The notes beneath the pieces are model-generated. The model was not told the origin of the DNA. It did not search any database and saw nothing but the letters and a program-made list of their open reading frames with translations. Positions 12,612-25,205 of a DNA stretch of 64,000 bases are shown in pieces. Position numbers and translations under genes: made by a program. Within the stretch, counting starts at the first letter, position 1; each line of letters starts with the position of its first letter. Source of the stretch: Phaseolus vulgaris. Lineage: Eukaryota; Streptophyta; Magnoliopsida; Fabales; Fabaceae. The stretch spans positions 30,351,475 through 30,415,474 of the forward strand of contig NC_023751.2 in assembly GCF_000499845.2 (NCBI RefSeq), in the 5' to 3' direction.

Positions 12612-13950
12612 GACACTAGTATTTTTTTTAATCAACAAAAAAGAATATATAAATAAAAGAGTACATGGGCTATCCCAATTTGTATACAAGGTTCTGTACA
12701 AAAAATACACTTATAAAAGAACAAGAAAATTTACAATCCATAAAATTACAACATTTGTGCAAAACTCAAGATGGAATGAACAATTAACAATAACTTGAAC
12801 ACATCCCTATGTTGTAACTATCATATTAAACATAGAATTTTCAACAAATAAATCTTCCACCTTTATGCACTGTATAGAGCCAAAAGTTTGTCATGATCCT
12901 CTAATGTGCCAAACTAGGTGAAGCTGCTAACTTGATAGAGAAATGGCTAGCAGACTACATGTCGATGCCCTAGGTGAGAACAAACCTCTAACCACATTTC
13001 ATACATCATATCACTCCCTATTTATAGAAAAATAAACCGAAAGAATTAAGACATGTGAAAACATGTTAAAGGACTCAAGCACCACAAAGGATAAGTAAAA
13101 TCAGATTTTTTTTTATTCGTATTGGTGATCCATACCCACCATTTCAGTTGTGCTATGCTAAATATTTCCTCCCTGTTACAAATACCGTTCTTAAACTCAA
13201 CTCTATTTTTGCGTGACTATATTTCTAACATTATTATTATTGTCCATATAGACTTTCATACTAAGTTCTGCCTTTTACTTAAACCTGGACCAACAAATTG
13301 ATAAAAATTCCCTACAACAGTATTATGTAACATATTCGAGAGTCCAATCCACCTGAATCATAAATTCCAAACTTGTCAGGAAATTTTACATTAAAAAAAC
13401 AAATGTTGGATAAATTCTACATGTTGTTGGCAAAGGGTACAAAGATTTGTACCCATTACCATGCCCCTATTCTGCAAATTTAGCTTAGTTTGGATTCTGA
13501 TCAAACCTATCTTCCAAATAAGAGTTTTAGCTTTAGAGACAATGTGTACTTTCCAAATATCATTGGAGAACTTCTCCTGATAAACAACATTAATACTATG
13601 CAGTAAGTCATATACAAACCTAAACGAATAATTTTCTGAGTTTCCCCCTTTCCACACCCACCTATCTAACCTATTTTTTATTGGAAGAATTTTTGTTACC
13701 TCTAACTTGAAAGTTTCTACCATTGACCTTTCCCACTCAAACCAATCCCTCCTCCATTTAAGATCCCACACCCAACTATTATTTTCCCATCTTCCAGCTT
13801 GTATTAAAAGTAAATCGGAATCAATGAAATTTTTTAACATCCTTGAAAATTCTTATGTCATTACTTTTTTTGTCCTTTCAACTTCTCTCTCCAAAATCTA
13901 ATTTACTCACCATTTTCTAAGTTCCAACAATTTATATGAGGACACTAGTA
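12612..13950 (-). mobile_element. 5'-truncated LINE with target-site duplication
   Basis: The body is 12622-13940 on the minus strand. Positions 13840-13391 encode the end of ORF2: WVWDLKWRRDWFEWE, RWVWKGG, a zf-RVT domain with IWKIGLIRIQTKLNLQNRG and CTLCQQHVEFIQHLFF. Decayed reading continues to about 13095, including W-A-Q-L-K-W-W-V-W. The 3' end is a poly-A (T-run at 12622-12629 on the plus strand) preceded by a tail like that of the other LINEs here. GACACTAGTA flanks both ends (12612-12621 and 13941-13950), giving a clean 10-bp duplication. Confidence 0.85.
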
Positions 13951-16025
13951 TGTTTCATGCTAATCTAGGTTGGCAATGAAATTGGTTGAAAACCTCTCCC
14001 ATTTTTTAGCCAATTTGGCTAGGATGAACTTAGGGATCCTAATTTACGTAAGAACTATGTGTTCAATAATTTTTACTTTTGAACCAATTTTTTTCTAATA
14101 AAGCAGCAGTTATGTAAAATGGATCTTTAAAAATGGTTGGCATGAGAATCGATCTCTCCACATAATCGTAGGATAGAATCTTCAATTATAGCAATTAGTC
14201 TAATTATAATCATTATCTAATTATCATAGTTATTGGTAATTACTATAATTTTGTCAATAGCTTAACATAGTTATTTGTGTGTGTATATATCATAGTGTAT
14301 CTTACATAAGGATTAAACTTTAGACTTTTTTTTATAGTGGAACCGGATATAATATATGAAAATCCACGTTCCAAAAGTTTAATTTACTTACTAGACAAAG
14401 GTAACCGAATAATTTATTTTATATTTGTACATATATAATATATTTTTTCAAAAATCTAACCTGACCTAAAGAAGCATAAATTCTTTTTTACATTGTAAAG
14501 GGGAATCCTTGGCTTCATACCCACTTCACTAAAAATAGGTAGAAGTAGAAGAGGATTCTCCATTGTTCCCCCTCCTTTACCACTCTTTTAGGGAGATGTT
14601 TTGTTTTTTGCCCTCGTGAGTTGTGTTCCCTTAATTTACAGTCATAGAATTGAAGCTAAGATATTCCTTGCTTCCATGGAAATATTATATTCTATGTGAT
14701 GAATGTCTCATTTTTTAGAATCTTTTTCTCTTTTAATGCAATCAAATTCAGGACAATTATGCAACTTTTTTGGACTCGGAGAAAGTTGCAAGGTGGATTG
14801 ATACTAAAACTTACTTTGAATATGTGCTTTCTCTCTCTCCCTCTTTTTCCCTTTCTCTTTATTCAATGTGGTGGTGAAAATTATGTTGATGATGGTATAT
14901 GCTCTCCCATCTCAAAGTGGTGGCTATTAAATAATCATGGCAGAATCATTAATAACAGCAATTTGTATACATTGGTAAGGACACCCGCAAGTACAACCTT
15001 GCCCTACACATGCCCAACACAACCTTTTCTATGAAACCATGCTAAACCATATTTTCTATAAGAACTAAATTAGAGATTAAGTTTTCTTTTCTTTATAACA
15101 ACAATTTTAAATATTTTCTCTATATTTTAAAGCTCTTATCTTAAGCTTTAACTTTAAAGTATTTTTAAACCATGTAAAAAGTGCGAAAAAAAATAGAAAT
15201 GCTTGTGTTGGAGGGATTTGTGTCTTGGATGTGGGGATTAGAAGAGTCTAACTGGTATGGAAAAGTGTGGAAACTAGGAAATGGCACTAAAAAAACATGG
15301 ATTTAGCAAGGTTTTGTTTCGTGGTTTAAATCTCGCCCAAATGTATTATTTGCATTTGCTCAATTAGTTGGAAAAACATAATGAGAAGTAGGACTCCATC
15401 GAGTTGGGATGACAGATTATTGTCTACACCTTATTCACTATATAAAAAAAATCATTTCACTATTTGTTGAATAACTATACACAAATATTTATGGAAAAGA
15501 GAGTTTTGGAAGTTTTCTGCATATTTTTCACTCATCAATTTCCAAGTTCGTTCAACGGTTCTCAATCTAATCAGCACAATCCAGTTTTATTCAACCATTT
15601 TCATTTTTGACTTAGTCAATTTTTCAGCACTGCACCAATTTGTCTGTGGAGGAAATCTAATTAAATCTACAACCTTGTTCTCAGGAGTGAATCTGCTCAG
15701 TACAAGGGTTGCACCTAACAAATTTTAAGTAGTGACAATGTATATTTTTTAGAAATCTGCTCAACGCTTTGAAATCCATTTAGTGAATGTCAGTTGAGTA
15801 TAAATAGACCTAAGTTGTTATTTTTATATTCTTTGGCACATAACAGAGTTTAGAATTGTGAGAGAAAATGTTTAATCACCACCTAAAGCACAATGAATCA
15901 AAAGGTTCTTCTTTCTTCCATCTTTCTTTGCTTCTCAATCAATTCTTCTCCCCACCCTCTCCAAGTTATACTGATTAGTTTTTTTTTTCAAGGTGAGTAG
16001 TTCTTCTATCTCCATCCTTTTCCTC
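13951..16025. other. Intergenic DNA without a supported gene
   Basis: The largest open frame is 14696-15034 (plus, 112 residues). It has no recognised domain, a pyrimidine-rich patch (14828-14860) and no splice partners that I could support. A stretch at 15190-15330 weakly recalls LINE reading (W-K-L-G-N-G-T) but is too decayed to call. Confidence 0.35.
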
Positions 16026-16257
16026 CTTTTTTTTTTATCAGCAATGAATAAATAAAATTAAAGGGATACTTCAGGGGTATCCCAACCCATTACAATAACC
16101 AGAAGTGAACTTCCTATCATCCACAAAAGAAACTCTCCTTTATGGTTGGAGCAGAACAACCTTAAAGTGAGAAGACCATACCCAAAAATATAACCAACAG
16201 GTTACCTCAAAGCAACATTCAACTTTACCGAAACACCCATAATCGAGGCCACCTACA

Positions 16258-17010
16258 TTCACCTCGCCGAGCGACGATTTACCCGTGCACATTGCATAAC
16301 TTCGGTGACCACCGACTACACACATATGGAGAACACCGCTTCCTCGACCGGCGATCTTGTTGACCTTTGCATAACTTCGACGACCACCGACTACACACGC
16401 ATGGAGATCGCCGTTACATCAACAGGCGATCATGTTGACCTGTGGAGAACGCCGCTTCATCAACCGGCGATCATGTTGACCTTTGCATACCTTCGGCGAC
16501 CGCCGACTACGCACGCATGGAAATCTTCATTTCATCGACCGGCGATCCTGTTGACCTAACTTCGATGACCACCGACTACGCACGTATGGAGATTGTCGTT
16601 TCATTGACCGACGATCATGTTGACCTTATATAACTTCGGCGACTACCGCCTACACATATGGAGAACGCCGCTTCATCGATCGGCGATCGTGTTGACCTAT
16701 GGAAAACGCCGCTTCATCGATCGGCGATCATGTTGACCTTATATAACTTCGGCGACTATCGCCTACACATATGGAGAACGCCGCTTCATCGATCGGTGAT
16801 CGTGTTGACCTATGGAGAACGCCGCTTCATCGACCGGCGATCATGTTGACCTTATATAACTTCGGCGACTACCGCCTACACATATGGAGAACGCCGCTTC
16901 ATCGATCGGCGATCGTGTTGACCTATGGAGAACGCCGCTTCATCGACCGGCGATCATGTTGACCTTGCATAACTTCGGCGACCACCGACTACTCACAACT
17001 GGAGAACACC
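16258..17010. repeat. Minisatellite array, 113-bp higher-order unit
   Basis: The basic motif is a roughly 45-bp unit (gagaacgccgcttcatcgac, cggcgatcatgttgacct). From 16650 to 16970 two such units plus an acttcggcgactaccgccta spacer form a 113-bp repeat whose copies begin near 16658, 16771 and 16884. Copies further left are more diverged. The array is much more GC-rich than its surroundings. Plus-strand frames such as 16658-16849 are by-products of the repeat. Confidence 0.9.
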
Positions 17011-17145
17011 GCTTTATCTACCCGGTCTCAGCTCGAAGCAGCACCTTCCTCGGACCTCAACTCATTCTGTCAGCAAGATCTCCCTTTCCTTTCTCTATTC
17101 CGCCACCAGCCAGCAAACTTTAAACCTTCCACTGCAACACAGAAA

Positions 17146-18624
17146 CTACTTATAACTACTAATGCAAATCATTGGGTTCAACACCCAATCAGATAAAGAG
17201 TAGGTAAACTTATTTCCTTTATGTTTTAACCATAACCATGACTTTATCTGGGCCTGTTGAAAGACTTCTTCCGCATCCACAACACTTTTATTAAAAACCA
17301 CGGAATTCCTATGATTCCACAGGCACCGAATGATGGTAGCCCAAACCCCTCTCCAGATCTGATTTTGTTTATTACTGCCGTGGGTCGATATAAAACTCTC
17401 GAAATGGTTCCTAACGTCGTTATGGTGGACGTAGAGAATTCCAATCCATCTGAGGCATACATCCCATACACGGCTGGCGACCTTGCACTCCAGGAAGAGA
17501 TGTTGGCAGGACTCCTCCTTAAGTTCACAAAGGGCACATACATATGTGTCTAGTGGGATCCCTCTCCTTCTCAAGCACATCCTAGTTGGAATTTTGTTCA
17601 GCAACATCCTCCAGGCAGTGAATATAACATTGGGGAACGTCTTTGTCTTCCATAGGTGTTTGAAGACATCGATTTGAGGTCCCCTAGTCGCCCTGACTAA
17701 GCACTCGTAAGCGGAGCTCACTGTGAAGCACCCGTTAGCCTCACATCTCCATTCAAGCGCATCCTTTTCATCCTTTCTTACTTTGGCCCTAGATATGAGG
17801 CCTTCCAGCTCAGCTTCTAAAGAGGTTTCCCACTCAAATCTACCTCTCCTCCATCTTAAGGACCACCTCCATACCGATCCATCCCAATCTCCCACTTCTT
17901 CCAGCTTGTGGCCTTGGTTTAACGACAGGGAGTACAGTCTCGGGAACAAAGATTTCAACTTTGAGTTTCCTACCCACACATCCTCCCAGAAACGAATTTT
18001 ATCTCCACTCCCTATTCTCCATCCAATTTCGTCTTGGAACCATCCGTCTCCTCCTCCCTCCTTATATAATCTCGTCAAATCTCTCCACCACCATGACTGA
18101 TATTTAATAGGCACGGAATCACTTTTAATACCCATACCATACTTCGATTCAATCACTTCCTTCCACCTCCCTTTCTCGTCAGTGCTGTATCGCCACATCC
18201 ACTTTGCCATAAAAGCATAATTGAACTTCCGAATATCTCTGATTCCCAGACCACCTTCCTCTTTTGTTCTGCACAAGTCTCTCCAGCTAACCCAAGATAT
18301 AGACCTCTTCTCCTTTCCCCACCCCCATAGAAACCTCCTTTGAATGCTAATGATACTTTTGCAGACCACCTCTGGTGCTTTGAAGATAGACAGGTAGTAG
18401 AGCGGTGTAGCGAATAACACATATTTGATTAAGCACAATCTGCCTGCCGTTGAGAGAAACCTCCCTTTCCACACACTAAGTCTTGACTTTAGTTTGTTTA
18501 AGACAGGTTCCCAGAATTTTTTCTTCCTCGGATTACCCCCCACTTCTAAGCCTATATAGTTGAAAGGTACAACCATTTGGCCACAGTTCAGATTCTTTGC
18601 ATAGCAGTCCAACTTGCTTTCCAA
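17146..18624 (-). pseudogene. LINE ORF2 C-terminal part (RT thumb to zf-RVT)
   Basis: This is a 492-residue open frame. It starts after the RT catalytic core: VPFNYIGLEVGGNPRK, then WKGRFLSTAGRLCLIKYVL, RRFLWGWG, ISWVSWRDLCRTKEEGGLGI, the W-D-G-S-V-W-R-W-S-L-R-W block and a zf-RVT zinc motif (CALCELKEESCQHLFLEC). It ends with ATIIRCLWNHRNSVVFN and SWLWLK. Upstream, the same frame reads NFH-stop-SKLVGINVLESK, so an in-frame TAG at about 18650 replaces the usual lysine. The frame lacks endonuclease and most of RT, so it cannot be autonomous. It is the best preserved LINE ORF here. Confidence 0.85.
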
Positions 18625-18690
18625 GACATTTATGCCTACTAGTTTTGACTAATGGAAGTTAACCTTCAACCCTGAGGCTAACTCAAAAGG

Positions 18691-19200
18691 AAAAGTTAAA
18701 GAAATTTTAGTGATGAACTTTTTTTTTGTATGTTATGTCACCACTCACTAAGTTAATTTCACATAGTTTTATATATTCCAAATTAATTTCACATAGTTTT
18801 ATATATTCCAAATGAACAAGTTCAAAGGTAAATTACAAATTATGAAGTATAAAGCAATTTTTTTTTTAGTTTCATGTAACTTATGTGTTGCTTATTTAGC
18901 ATTTTGTAAATAACCTTGCATTAATTTTCATAAGTTAAATGGATCAGCTTTTTGTTTGCTTTTGTACCATTTATTTGGGAAGATCAATGTATAACGAATA
19001 TTATGTTATGTAAATGTTCCTCTATGTAAATCTTATTATTCACAACTATTATTATTTATGTTGCCCAAATCCTCTCTAGGGTATTACACGAAAAATAAGG
19101 CTTATATCTTGAAGTTAACCTGTGATTTTGCTTACAATTATATGACATTTATTTTGATGGGAGCTACATTTTTGAAGTCTAAATATAAGAAGATTGCTTT
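18691..19200. other. AT-rich DNA with a 30-bp direct duplication
   Basis: The segment ttaatttcacatagttttat... at 18753 is repeated immediately at 18783 (period 30). Nothing else is recognised. Confidence 0.5.
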
Positions 19201-20650
19201 GTATAAATCATCATCTATTTGACTTAGCATTAGCCATTGGTATGGCAGGATCTTAGAAAATACTTCTTAAACTATTGGCAAGGGTGATGACATTAATTTC
19301 TATAATGATATATGATGTTCACATTGTAGGGGTCCCTTCTATGGAGAGGATTAATTCTTTTGCTAAAGTTTTTTAGGCTTGGGACAAATTCAATTGCTCT
19401 CTTCCTCATAATCTATGTAGAATTTGAGGTTTGGATAATATGAAGAATCTCACCCTCAATGACTTACTTGACATTCCCATTTGACCTCTAGAAAATTTTG
19501 GTTTGTTAAGTTAGAAGGTTGTCCAAGAACTCTTACACCTCTATTGTAACATGTTTGATTGGGGGAAGTTATTTAGAATAATGTCATCCCTCTTGCTAAA
19601 ACTTTAGTCCTTTGGAAGATTTTTCATAATAGGTTGGCTATGGATAAAGAGGTTCAATTAAGAAGTTTTTCTTTGTGTTTATGTAGGTGAAAAGATTAGA
19701 GTACTTTTCATATCTCTTTTGGATGTCAAATTGCCACCCAAATTTTCTCTTAGTTGCAACAGTTGTTCCCTAATATGTATTTCTCCTTTCCTAATTATTT
19801 AATTCAATTTTTCAAAGTTGTAGGTAGCCCTTTGGTTAAAGAAATATGCATTATTATTGTTTCTTATTTTGTTTTGTTTGGATGATGTGGAGAATGAAGA
19901 ATCACCCAAGGTTTTAACAAAGTATAAATTTGGATTATGTTATAAACTCTATGAAATGCTTCATTAGGATTTTAGGCAATACTTCTAAAAAGTATATAAA
20001 TAATGATATAATTGACTTTTCTAGTTTTGAATTTTTTTTTTTGGCATCCAAACTAGACCTAGAAAAGGTAATAACACTATCCAAGTCCTTTGGAAGATGC
20101 CTAAAAAGAGTTGTTAGAGGTTGCCTGGGAAATGTTGGTTGTAATGGTATTCTTAAGGGGCAGTCGGGGTGAGTATATTGACAGTTTTACTTCTTTTGTG
20201 AGTATTCAAAATTATTTGTATGTTGAGATTATGGGAGTTATTTTAGCTATTGAGATCTCATGTTCTACTGGTTGTAAACGTGTGCGGCTGGAGTGTGACT
20301 CTGCTTTGTTATGCCAAACTTTTTCTTCTCCTTTGATTTTCCCATGTCTTCTTTGAGGAAAATGGAGAAAAGGCATCAAGCTTTTTTATTGCTATGGATT
20401 TTAAGACTTCTCGCATTTATCGGGAAATCACTATGATGGTAAACTTGCTAACTTTGGGATTAACAACAAATTTGATTTCAAGTGGTTTAGTTATCTTCCT
20501 TATGTTATTAGTTTATATTTTCTCCATAATAGGTTTCAACTCCGTTACGTTTCATTTTGTATAGTTTCTTTGTAGGGAGTTTGCTTTGTATTTCTAAGCA
20601 TGAGTTCGGCTTGGTCCTCATATTTTGTTCTTGTTTTTTTTATGATATGT
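19200..20650 (+). mobile_element. Degenerate RNase H-bearing plant LINE
   Basis: The reading is broken by stops but follows a familiar order. It goes ISHWYGR and GKGDDINFYNDI (about 19235-19310), a zf-RVT-like WKIFHNRLAMDKEVQLRSFS with HISFGCQIA (19610-19740), and then an RNase H (RVT_3) segment at 20130-20330 containing GSRGEYIDSF, VEIMGVILAIEIS and VRLECDSALL. The 3' end reads GKLANFGINNKFDFKWFS and then LHNRFQLRYVSF. RNase H fused after the zinc motif is known in plant LINEs. It is clearly non-functional. Confidence 0.75.
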
Positions 20651-22650
20651 TTTATGTGATAACAAATGATAGATAAATTGCGACGTGTCAGTCTATCTGA
20701 GATGTCAAAGTTAGAATCAGTCTAGCTGAGATGTCAAAGTTAGAAGTGAAACATAATATAGGTTTTTTGAAATAAAAACATGTTTAAATTTTGTATTCTT
20801 CATAAAACAAACTAGCATTACTAAAATATGCAAATAAATTACCGTTTAAAATTTTTATTTTTACAATTTTTAATCTCTAAATTTAATTTACATTTCCATT
20901 TCAAAAAAAATAATTTATAATAATGTATAGTTTAATAATATTGAATTTCTAATATATAATGAAATATCCCATTAAATACTAATGTTTTTAAAAATAAAAG
21001 AGTCAATATATATTTCTCACATATAAATGTAATTAAGAACTTAGCAATTGATTAATGACATGATTGTGGATTTACTTCATCGTTGTGGATTGTAGACTTA
21101 ATTTACATTTAAAATATTATGATAAATTTAAATATTATCATATTAGAAGATTTAAGAGAATGCAGCTTGCACAAAATTAGTATAGAAGGCTTAAACAATG
21201 ATTTGCCTTGTAAAAATTATTTCCGTTTGTGTATTTAAGAAAGAAAAAAAAGACATTGTGTGAAAAAATGAAATTAAGAGAAATATCAATTTTTCATATT
21301 TAGAACATAAGATGCTTATGGTAGCCATGTTGTGCAGCTAGACTGTCTAACGGTTATGAAAACACAGACATTCTTCCAGATAAATGATGCACGACACTAT
21401 AACAACTATGTTTCTGTACACAAGTTAATCTTTCTTTATTAGTGAAAATATTAGTTGATTTATCTTTTGTTAGTAGAAATTGTAAATCTACCACTATTCC
21501 TTTTGAGTATGATATTTGATAAAGTAATATTTAATTTCAATATGTTTTTTCTATAAATAAAGTATGAATTATTACACAAAATAGTAAAATAAATTATCAA
21601 AACAGTTATGACTTTTTTTACCTAAATTATCAAATCAGTTCTCTTAAATCTTCTATACTAATTTTGTGCAAGCTGCATTCTCAACTAAGAACCAAAACTT
21701 CCACCGCCATGGAACCTTAAACAAACAACAACCCTAAAGCATTCTAACATAAGAGAAAATTCATATACAAATTGAGCATCAACTATGTGAGGAAGAACTT
21801 AATCAAAGAGGTCTCAATGGTAAAAGATCTCTTGAAATGTGTCATTTCCAAGGTCATTTCTTTGAGCCTTAGACCATCTAACTTGAGCTAGTGAAAATTT
21901 TCTAGAAGAATGTTATGATCTTAAAAAAAGCGCATCATCAAATTTTGGGTGTTCGGTCAAAATGTTTTCTTAAAATAGGTATCCATCTTTGAAGTTATTA
22001 AGTGTGACCATTAACATAACATAACTGCTACTATGAAATGTGGGATAGTGTTTATAAGAGAATTGGAATAGTAGAGAACATGCTATGATGGAGTCCTTCT
22101 CTCATCCTTAACCAAAACTCTAAGGAGAGGTTGTAAATTCTTAAACTTACTAAGTTTCTAAAGAAAACTTAATTTGGATCCTCTTTCAAGAAAGATTCAT
22201 TGACAATAAAATAGGAGAAAATACTTATTTAATGACTTTCAAAGAATAAGAGAATGCTTGTAAGCAATTCAAAAGTGATTTATACATGGAACATGGTGTT
22301 CTATATATAGATTACCTAACTCCCCTTGCAAGTTTGGTCAATTTAATGTGGGAATAAAAGTTATATAAAAGGACGTCCAAGAGTAAGGATTAGCGCATAA
22401 AACTATCCTAAAACTGACTTATTTGATGTGATGTAGGACTTCTTGGTCCATGCTTGGACTTCTACTTTCTAGGTTTTTGGTTGACTCTTGTAACACCTTG
22501 TTTTTTAATGTTCATGGTTATTGATTTTTTAATTCATTGGTTTAATTAATCAATTTTTGTACAACCTTTATTTATAATTGTCTTGGATGTATTAAAGGAA
22601 AAACAACTCATTTGAACAATTTGTCACACTCATTTAACTTGTGAAGAGTC
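20651..22650. other. AT-rich intergenic DNA with small duplications
   Basis: It contains a 31-bp direct duplication (gtcagtctatctgagatgtc) at 20686-20742. It also contains the distant inverted repeat described separately. No gene is supported. Confidence 0.45.
21156..21682. repeat. 33-bp inverted repeat flanking about 460 bp
   Basis: GAGAATGCAGCTTGCACAAA and 13 further bases at 21156-21188 recur exactly as a reverse complement at 21650-21682. The adjoining gatttaagagaa occurs next to both copies but on opposite ends. The enclosed DNA has no coding potential. It may be the ends of a non-autonomous element or a rearrangement scar. Confidence 0.75.
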
Positions 22651-22659
22651 TTTTGAGGG

Positions 22660-22995
22660 GGATTCACAAGAGAGATTCAACAACAATGAGGCATAAATCA
22701 AACTCACATAAGTGATTGACTCCAATCCAAAACCTTAAGACAATGAATTTATGAGTTGTTTTCTTATTAAGTTACTGAACTTTTTCATTTTTACTCAATG
22801 TAGGACTCTGATATTAGAGATGGGTTTTTTTTGAAGGAGATTCACAAGGAAGATTCAACAACAATAAGACTTTAGTCAAACTCACCTATGAAATTGACAC
22901 CACATTCAACCCAAAAACCTTAAAGACAATGTGTTCATGAGTATTCTTCTTTATATGTTGCTTAACTTTATGATTTTTAATCAATATGACACTTA
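22660..22995. repeat. Tandem duplication, period about 178 bp
   Basis: The block starting attcacaagagagattcaac at 22662 recurs with some divergence at 22840 (attcacaaggaagattcaac). Both continue through ccttaa(a)gacaatg and ttatgatttttaatcaata-like sequence. The block resembles a common dispersed legume repeat, but that is an impression only. Confidence 0.65.
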
Positions 22996-24029
22996 GACTC
23001 ACACGTGAAGGAATACGTTGGAGATTCCACATTAACTAGAGATATAAGATATTATAGTATATAAGTAAATATAAAAATATTGTAAGGGTGAAATTTACTT
23101 AAAAATCCACTTCCTACTAAAATTGATTTTATAGCTTAAACTTAATTTATTTAATATATTAGTTAATGTATACCAATTTATATATATTGCAATTTATGCA
23201 TACCTTAATTTTAATGAAAGAGTTAATTTTAATTTTGTTTCTTTCAAAAACATGGATCAAAATATCTGCAGAAAGTATTTTCTAACAGCAACAATTGTGG
23301 CACACGCACGTAATTGGATCATCAGTGAGTCTGGCCCGAGTCAGGTGGCCACTTTATTAAATTAAAGGAACCTAACGACCAAAAGAGAAAAAGTAGAATT
23401 CTTAATTAAAAATGAAAAAGAGAAAGGTTAAGTGTGGAAAGAGAGAAAGAGAGAGAGAGAGAGAGAGTGCATCAAATTCCCTGTCCCTGTGCTCAGCATA
23501 CAATACAATAATGGCTGGTTCCTTGCTTTTAAACTTCAGTCTTCTCCTTCAAGCTAGACTACAACCCATACCTTTCATTGCCACATTTTCTTCTTTTTTT
23601 TGTTCTCTATTAGAAAGCAAAAGCAAAAGATAAATTTAGGGGAAAAAACACTGAAAAAGAAGGGTAAGTGGAAGAGTGTTGTGGGTGAGATGTGTTCGTA
23701 ATATTCCTCCATATCCTCCTTCTGAATATCCCTTTTGTCTGCTCCATCAATACTAACATACAAAGACGCAGAATATTCCTTCCTTCTACAATTCCCATCT
23801 CCTACAACACAAAACATAGGCCATCAATGCCTCAAAACATTATTCTTTTTCATGCAACCCATCTCAAATTTCTCTCAAATTTACTTTTAGGCTACATCAA
23901 TACTTAATTAGACGTTGATAAAAAAATTAATACTTAATTAGACACCATTTAGTTTCAAGTAAAATAAAATTTGCAATTTTTTGTTTTGAATTCTTAGTCG
24001 TCTCATCCATTAGATATAAATATATTTGA
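22996..24029. other. Intergenic DNA with (GA)n at 23449-23467
   Basis: A microsatellite of about nine GA units is followed by a small frame starting ATG at 23512 (MAGSLLLNFSLLLQ...). It has a hydrophobic start but no domain, and I could not connect it to further exons. It could be a leader exon of an unseen gene or a non-coding transcript; neither is supported. Confidence 0.3.
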
Positions 24030-24330
24030 TAATATATATAAGTGAGTGTAAATCTCATCTTATAAGTCGTTTTTTAAAATTAAGTTAGACCTAAAGTTCA
24101 CTTCTTAATATGATATCAGAGTCATTTAGAGTCTATTCTAACGTTGGACTAATCGGACCACCTATAAATATATAGTGTCACGTACAAGTTAGATGGTCTC
24201 GGCTTGAGGGAGATGTGTTGAAGATCTTACACCGAGATAAGAACATTTCATAATATATAGTGAGTGCAAGTCTCCCCTTATAAACTAATTTTATAAGGTT
24301 AAGTTACATATAAAAGATCACTTCTTAATA
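24030..24330. repeat. Dispersed terminal-repeat-like element
   Basis: It begins agtgagtgtaaatctcatct and, about 235 bp later, repeats in altered form as agtgagtgcaagtctcccct (24260). Each copy is followed by a taagtt(a) and cacttcttaata block. Between them is tatcagagtcatttagagtc, reminiscent of a tRNA-Met primer site. The layout is that of a short LTR or TRIM-like repeat common in legumes; the family assignment is inferred. Confidence 0.5.
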
Positions 24331-25174
24331 CGGATTGAGTCAGTAAAGACTAATATGTTTAAAAAATTAATCTAATGATAATAAGCGGACAAATTTACTA
24401 CACTTTGTCATTCCTCCTCGTATGACTTAATTATTCAGTAATTTTCAAAACCCATGTCAATTTTCGTCTTCATTTCCTTGAATTTAATTAAGACAGGAAT
24501 GTTTTTCACAGAAGAAATTTCTTTCTGCTTCTTAATTACAAAAAAAAATCTTATATTTTTTTTAAAGATGTAATTGCAAAGCTGAAAAAATTAAATATAG
24601 GTATGAAAATGAGACTGTAATTGCGTTTGAAAGCTACAATTAACAAAAGCAAAAGACTAACGAATAAGGAATAAGGAATAAATTTGGCATAAAGAAAGTT
24701 GAACGAAGAAGGTCAGTGGTACATAGTGAGCAATGAGTTCCAACATTTCTAGTGAAAGAAGGGTTCTATCACCTTTCAAAGACAATTATTGTTCTCGTAA
24801 AGATTTTAAAAAATTTGAAGAATATTTCCACTTACATTAACTAATTTGTTTTCCTTTCTACCTCCACCGTGCAGGCAACAAGTAAATTTATAATAAAGTA
24901 TAATTAGAGTTAAATACAACTTTATTCTCTATGAGTTGGTCACCGTAAACAGGTGTGAAACTCACTCTTATCTTTTTCTTTTTCAAAAATTCTCATTTTA
25001 TTTCTTACCTTTTCATCTTTGAATCTTATTTAATATTCTATATAATACTAAAAGTATTCTATCATTATAAATGTCATATAGAATTTTCATAAATTTATAG
25101 TTTACTTTAACTAATTATTTAATCACTTTATCACAATTTATATTTTACATTTATTGGAAAAATAACAACAAAAG

Positions 25175-25205
<31 letters not shown>

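Larger units (their letters stand above)
16027..18690 (-). mobile_element. LINE with a tandem array in its 3' region
   Basis: The minus-strand LINE begins within the RT domain at about 18690 (reading ELASGLKVNFH) and runs through the ORF at 18624-17146. It ends with a 3' tail (ttgggatacccctgaagtat) and an A-run (T-run at 16027-16036 on the plus strand). Between the stop codon and the tail lies the 16258-17010 tandem array. No target-site duplication was found, so the 5' boundary is approximate. Confidence 0.8.

Noticed and set aside
14696..15034. 112-residue plus-strand frame
   Set aside because: No domain, no splice partner and a low-complexity pyrimidine patch; kept as intergenic.
15190..15420. 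LINE-like reading
   Set aside because: Only a few residues resemble LINE blocks; too decayed to support.
16305..17123. Plus-strand frames with repeated MENAASSIGDRVDLW units
   Set aside because: They are translations of the 113-bp tandem array within a LINE 3' region, not proteins.
23412..23633. Possible small secreted peptide or microRNA precursor near a (GA)n tract
   Set aside because: No mature plant microRNA sequence was recognised and no stable hairpin could be drawn by eye; the peptide has no recognised family.
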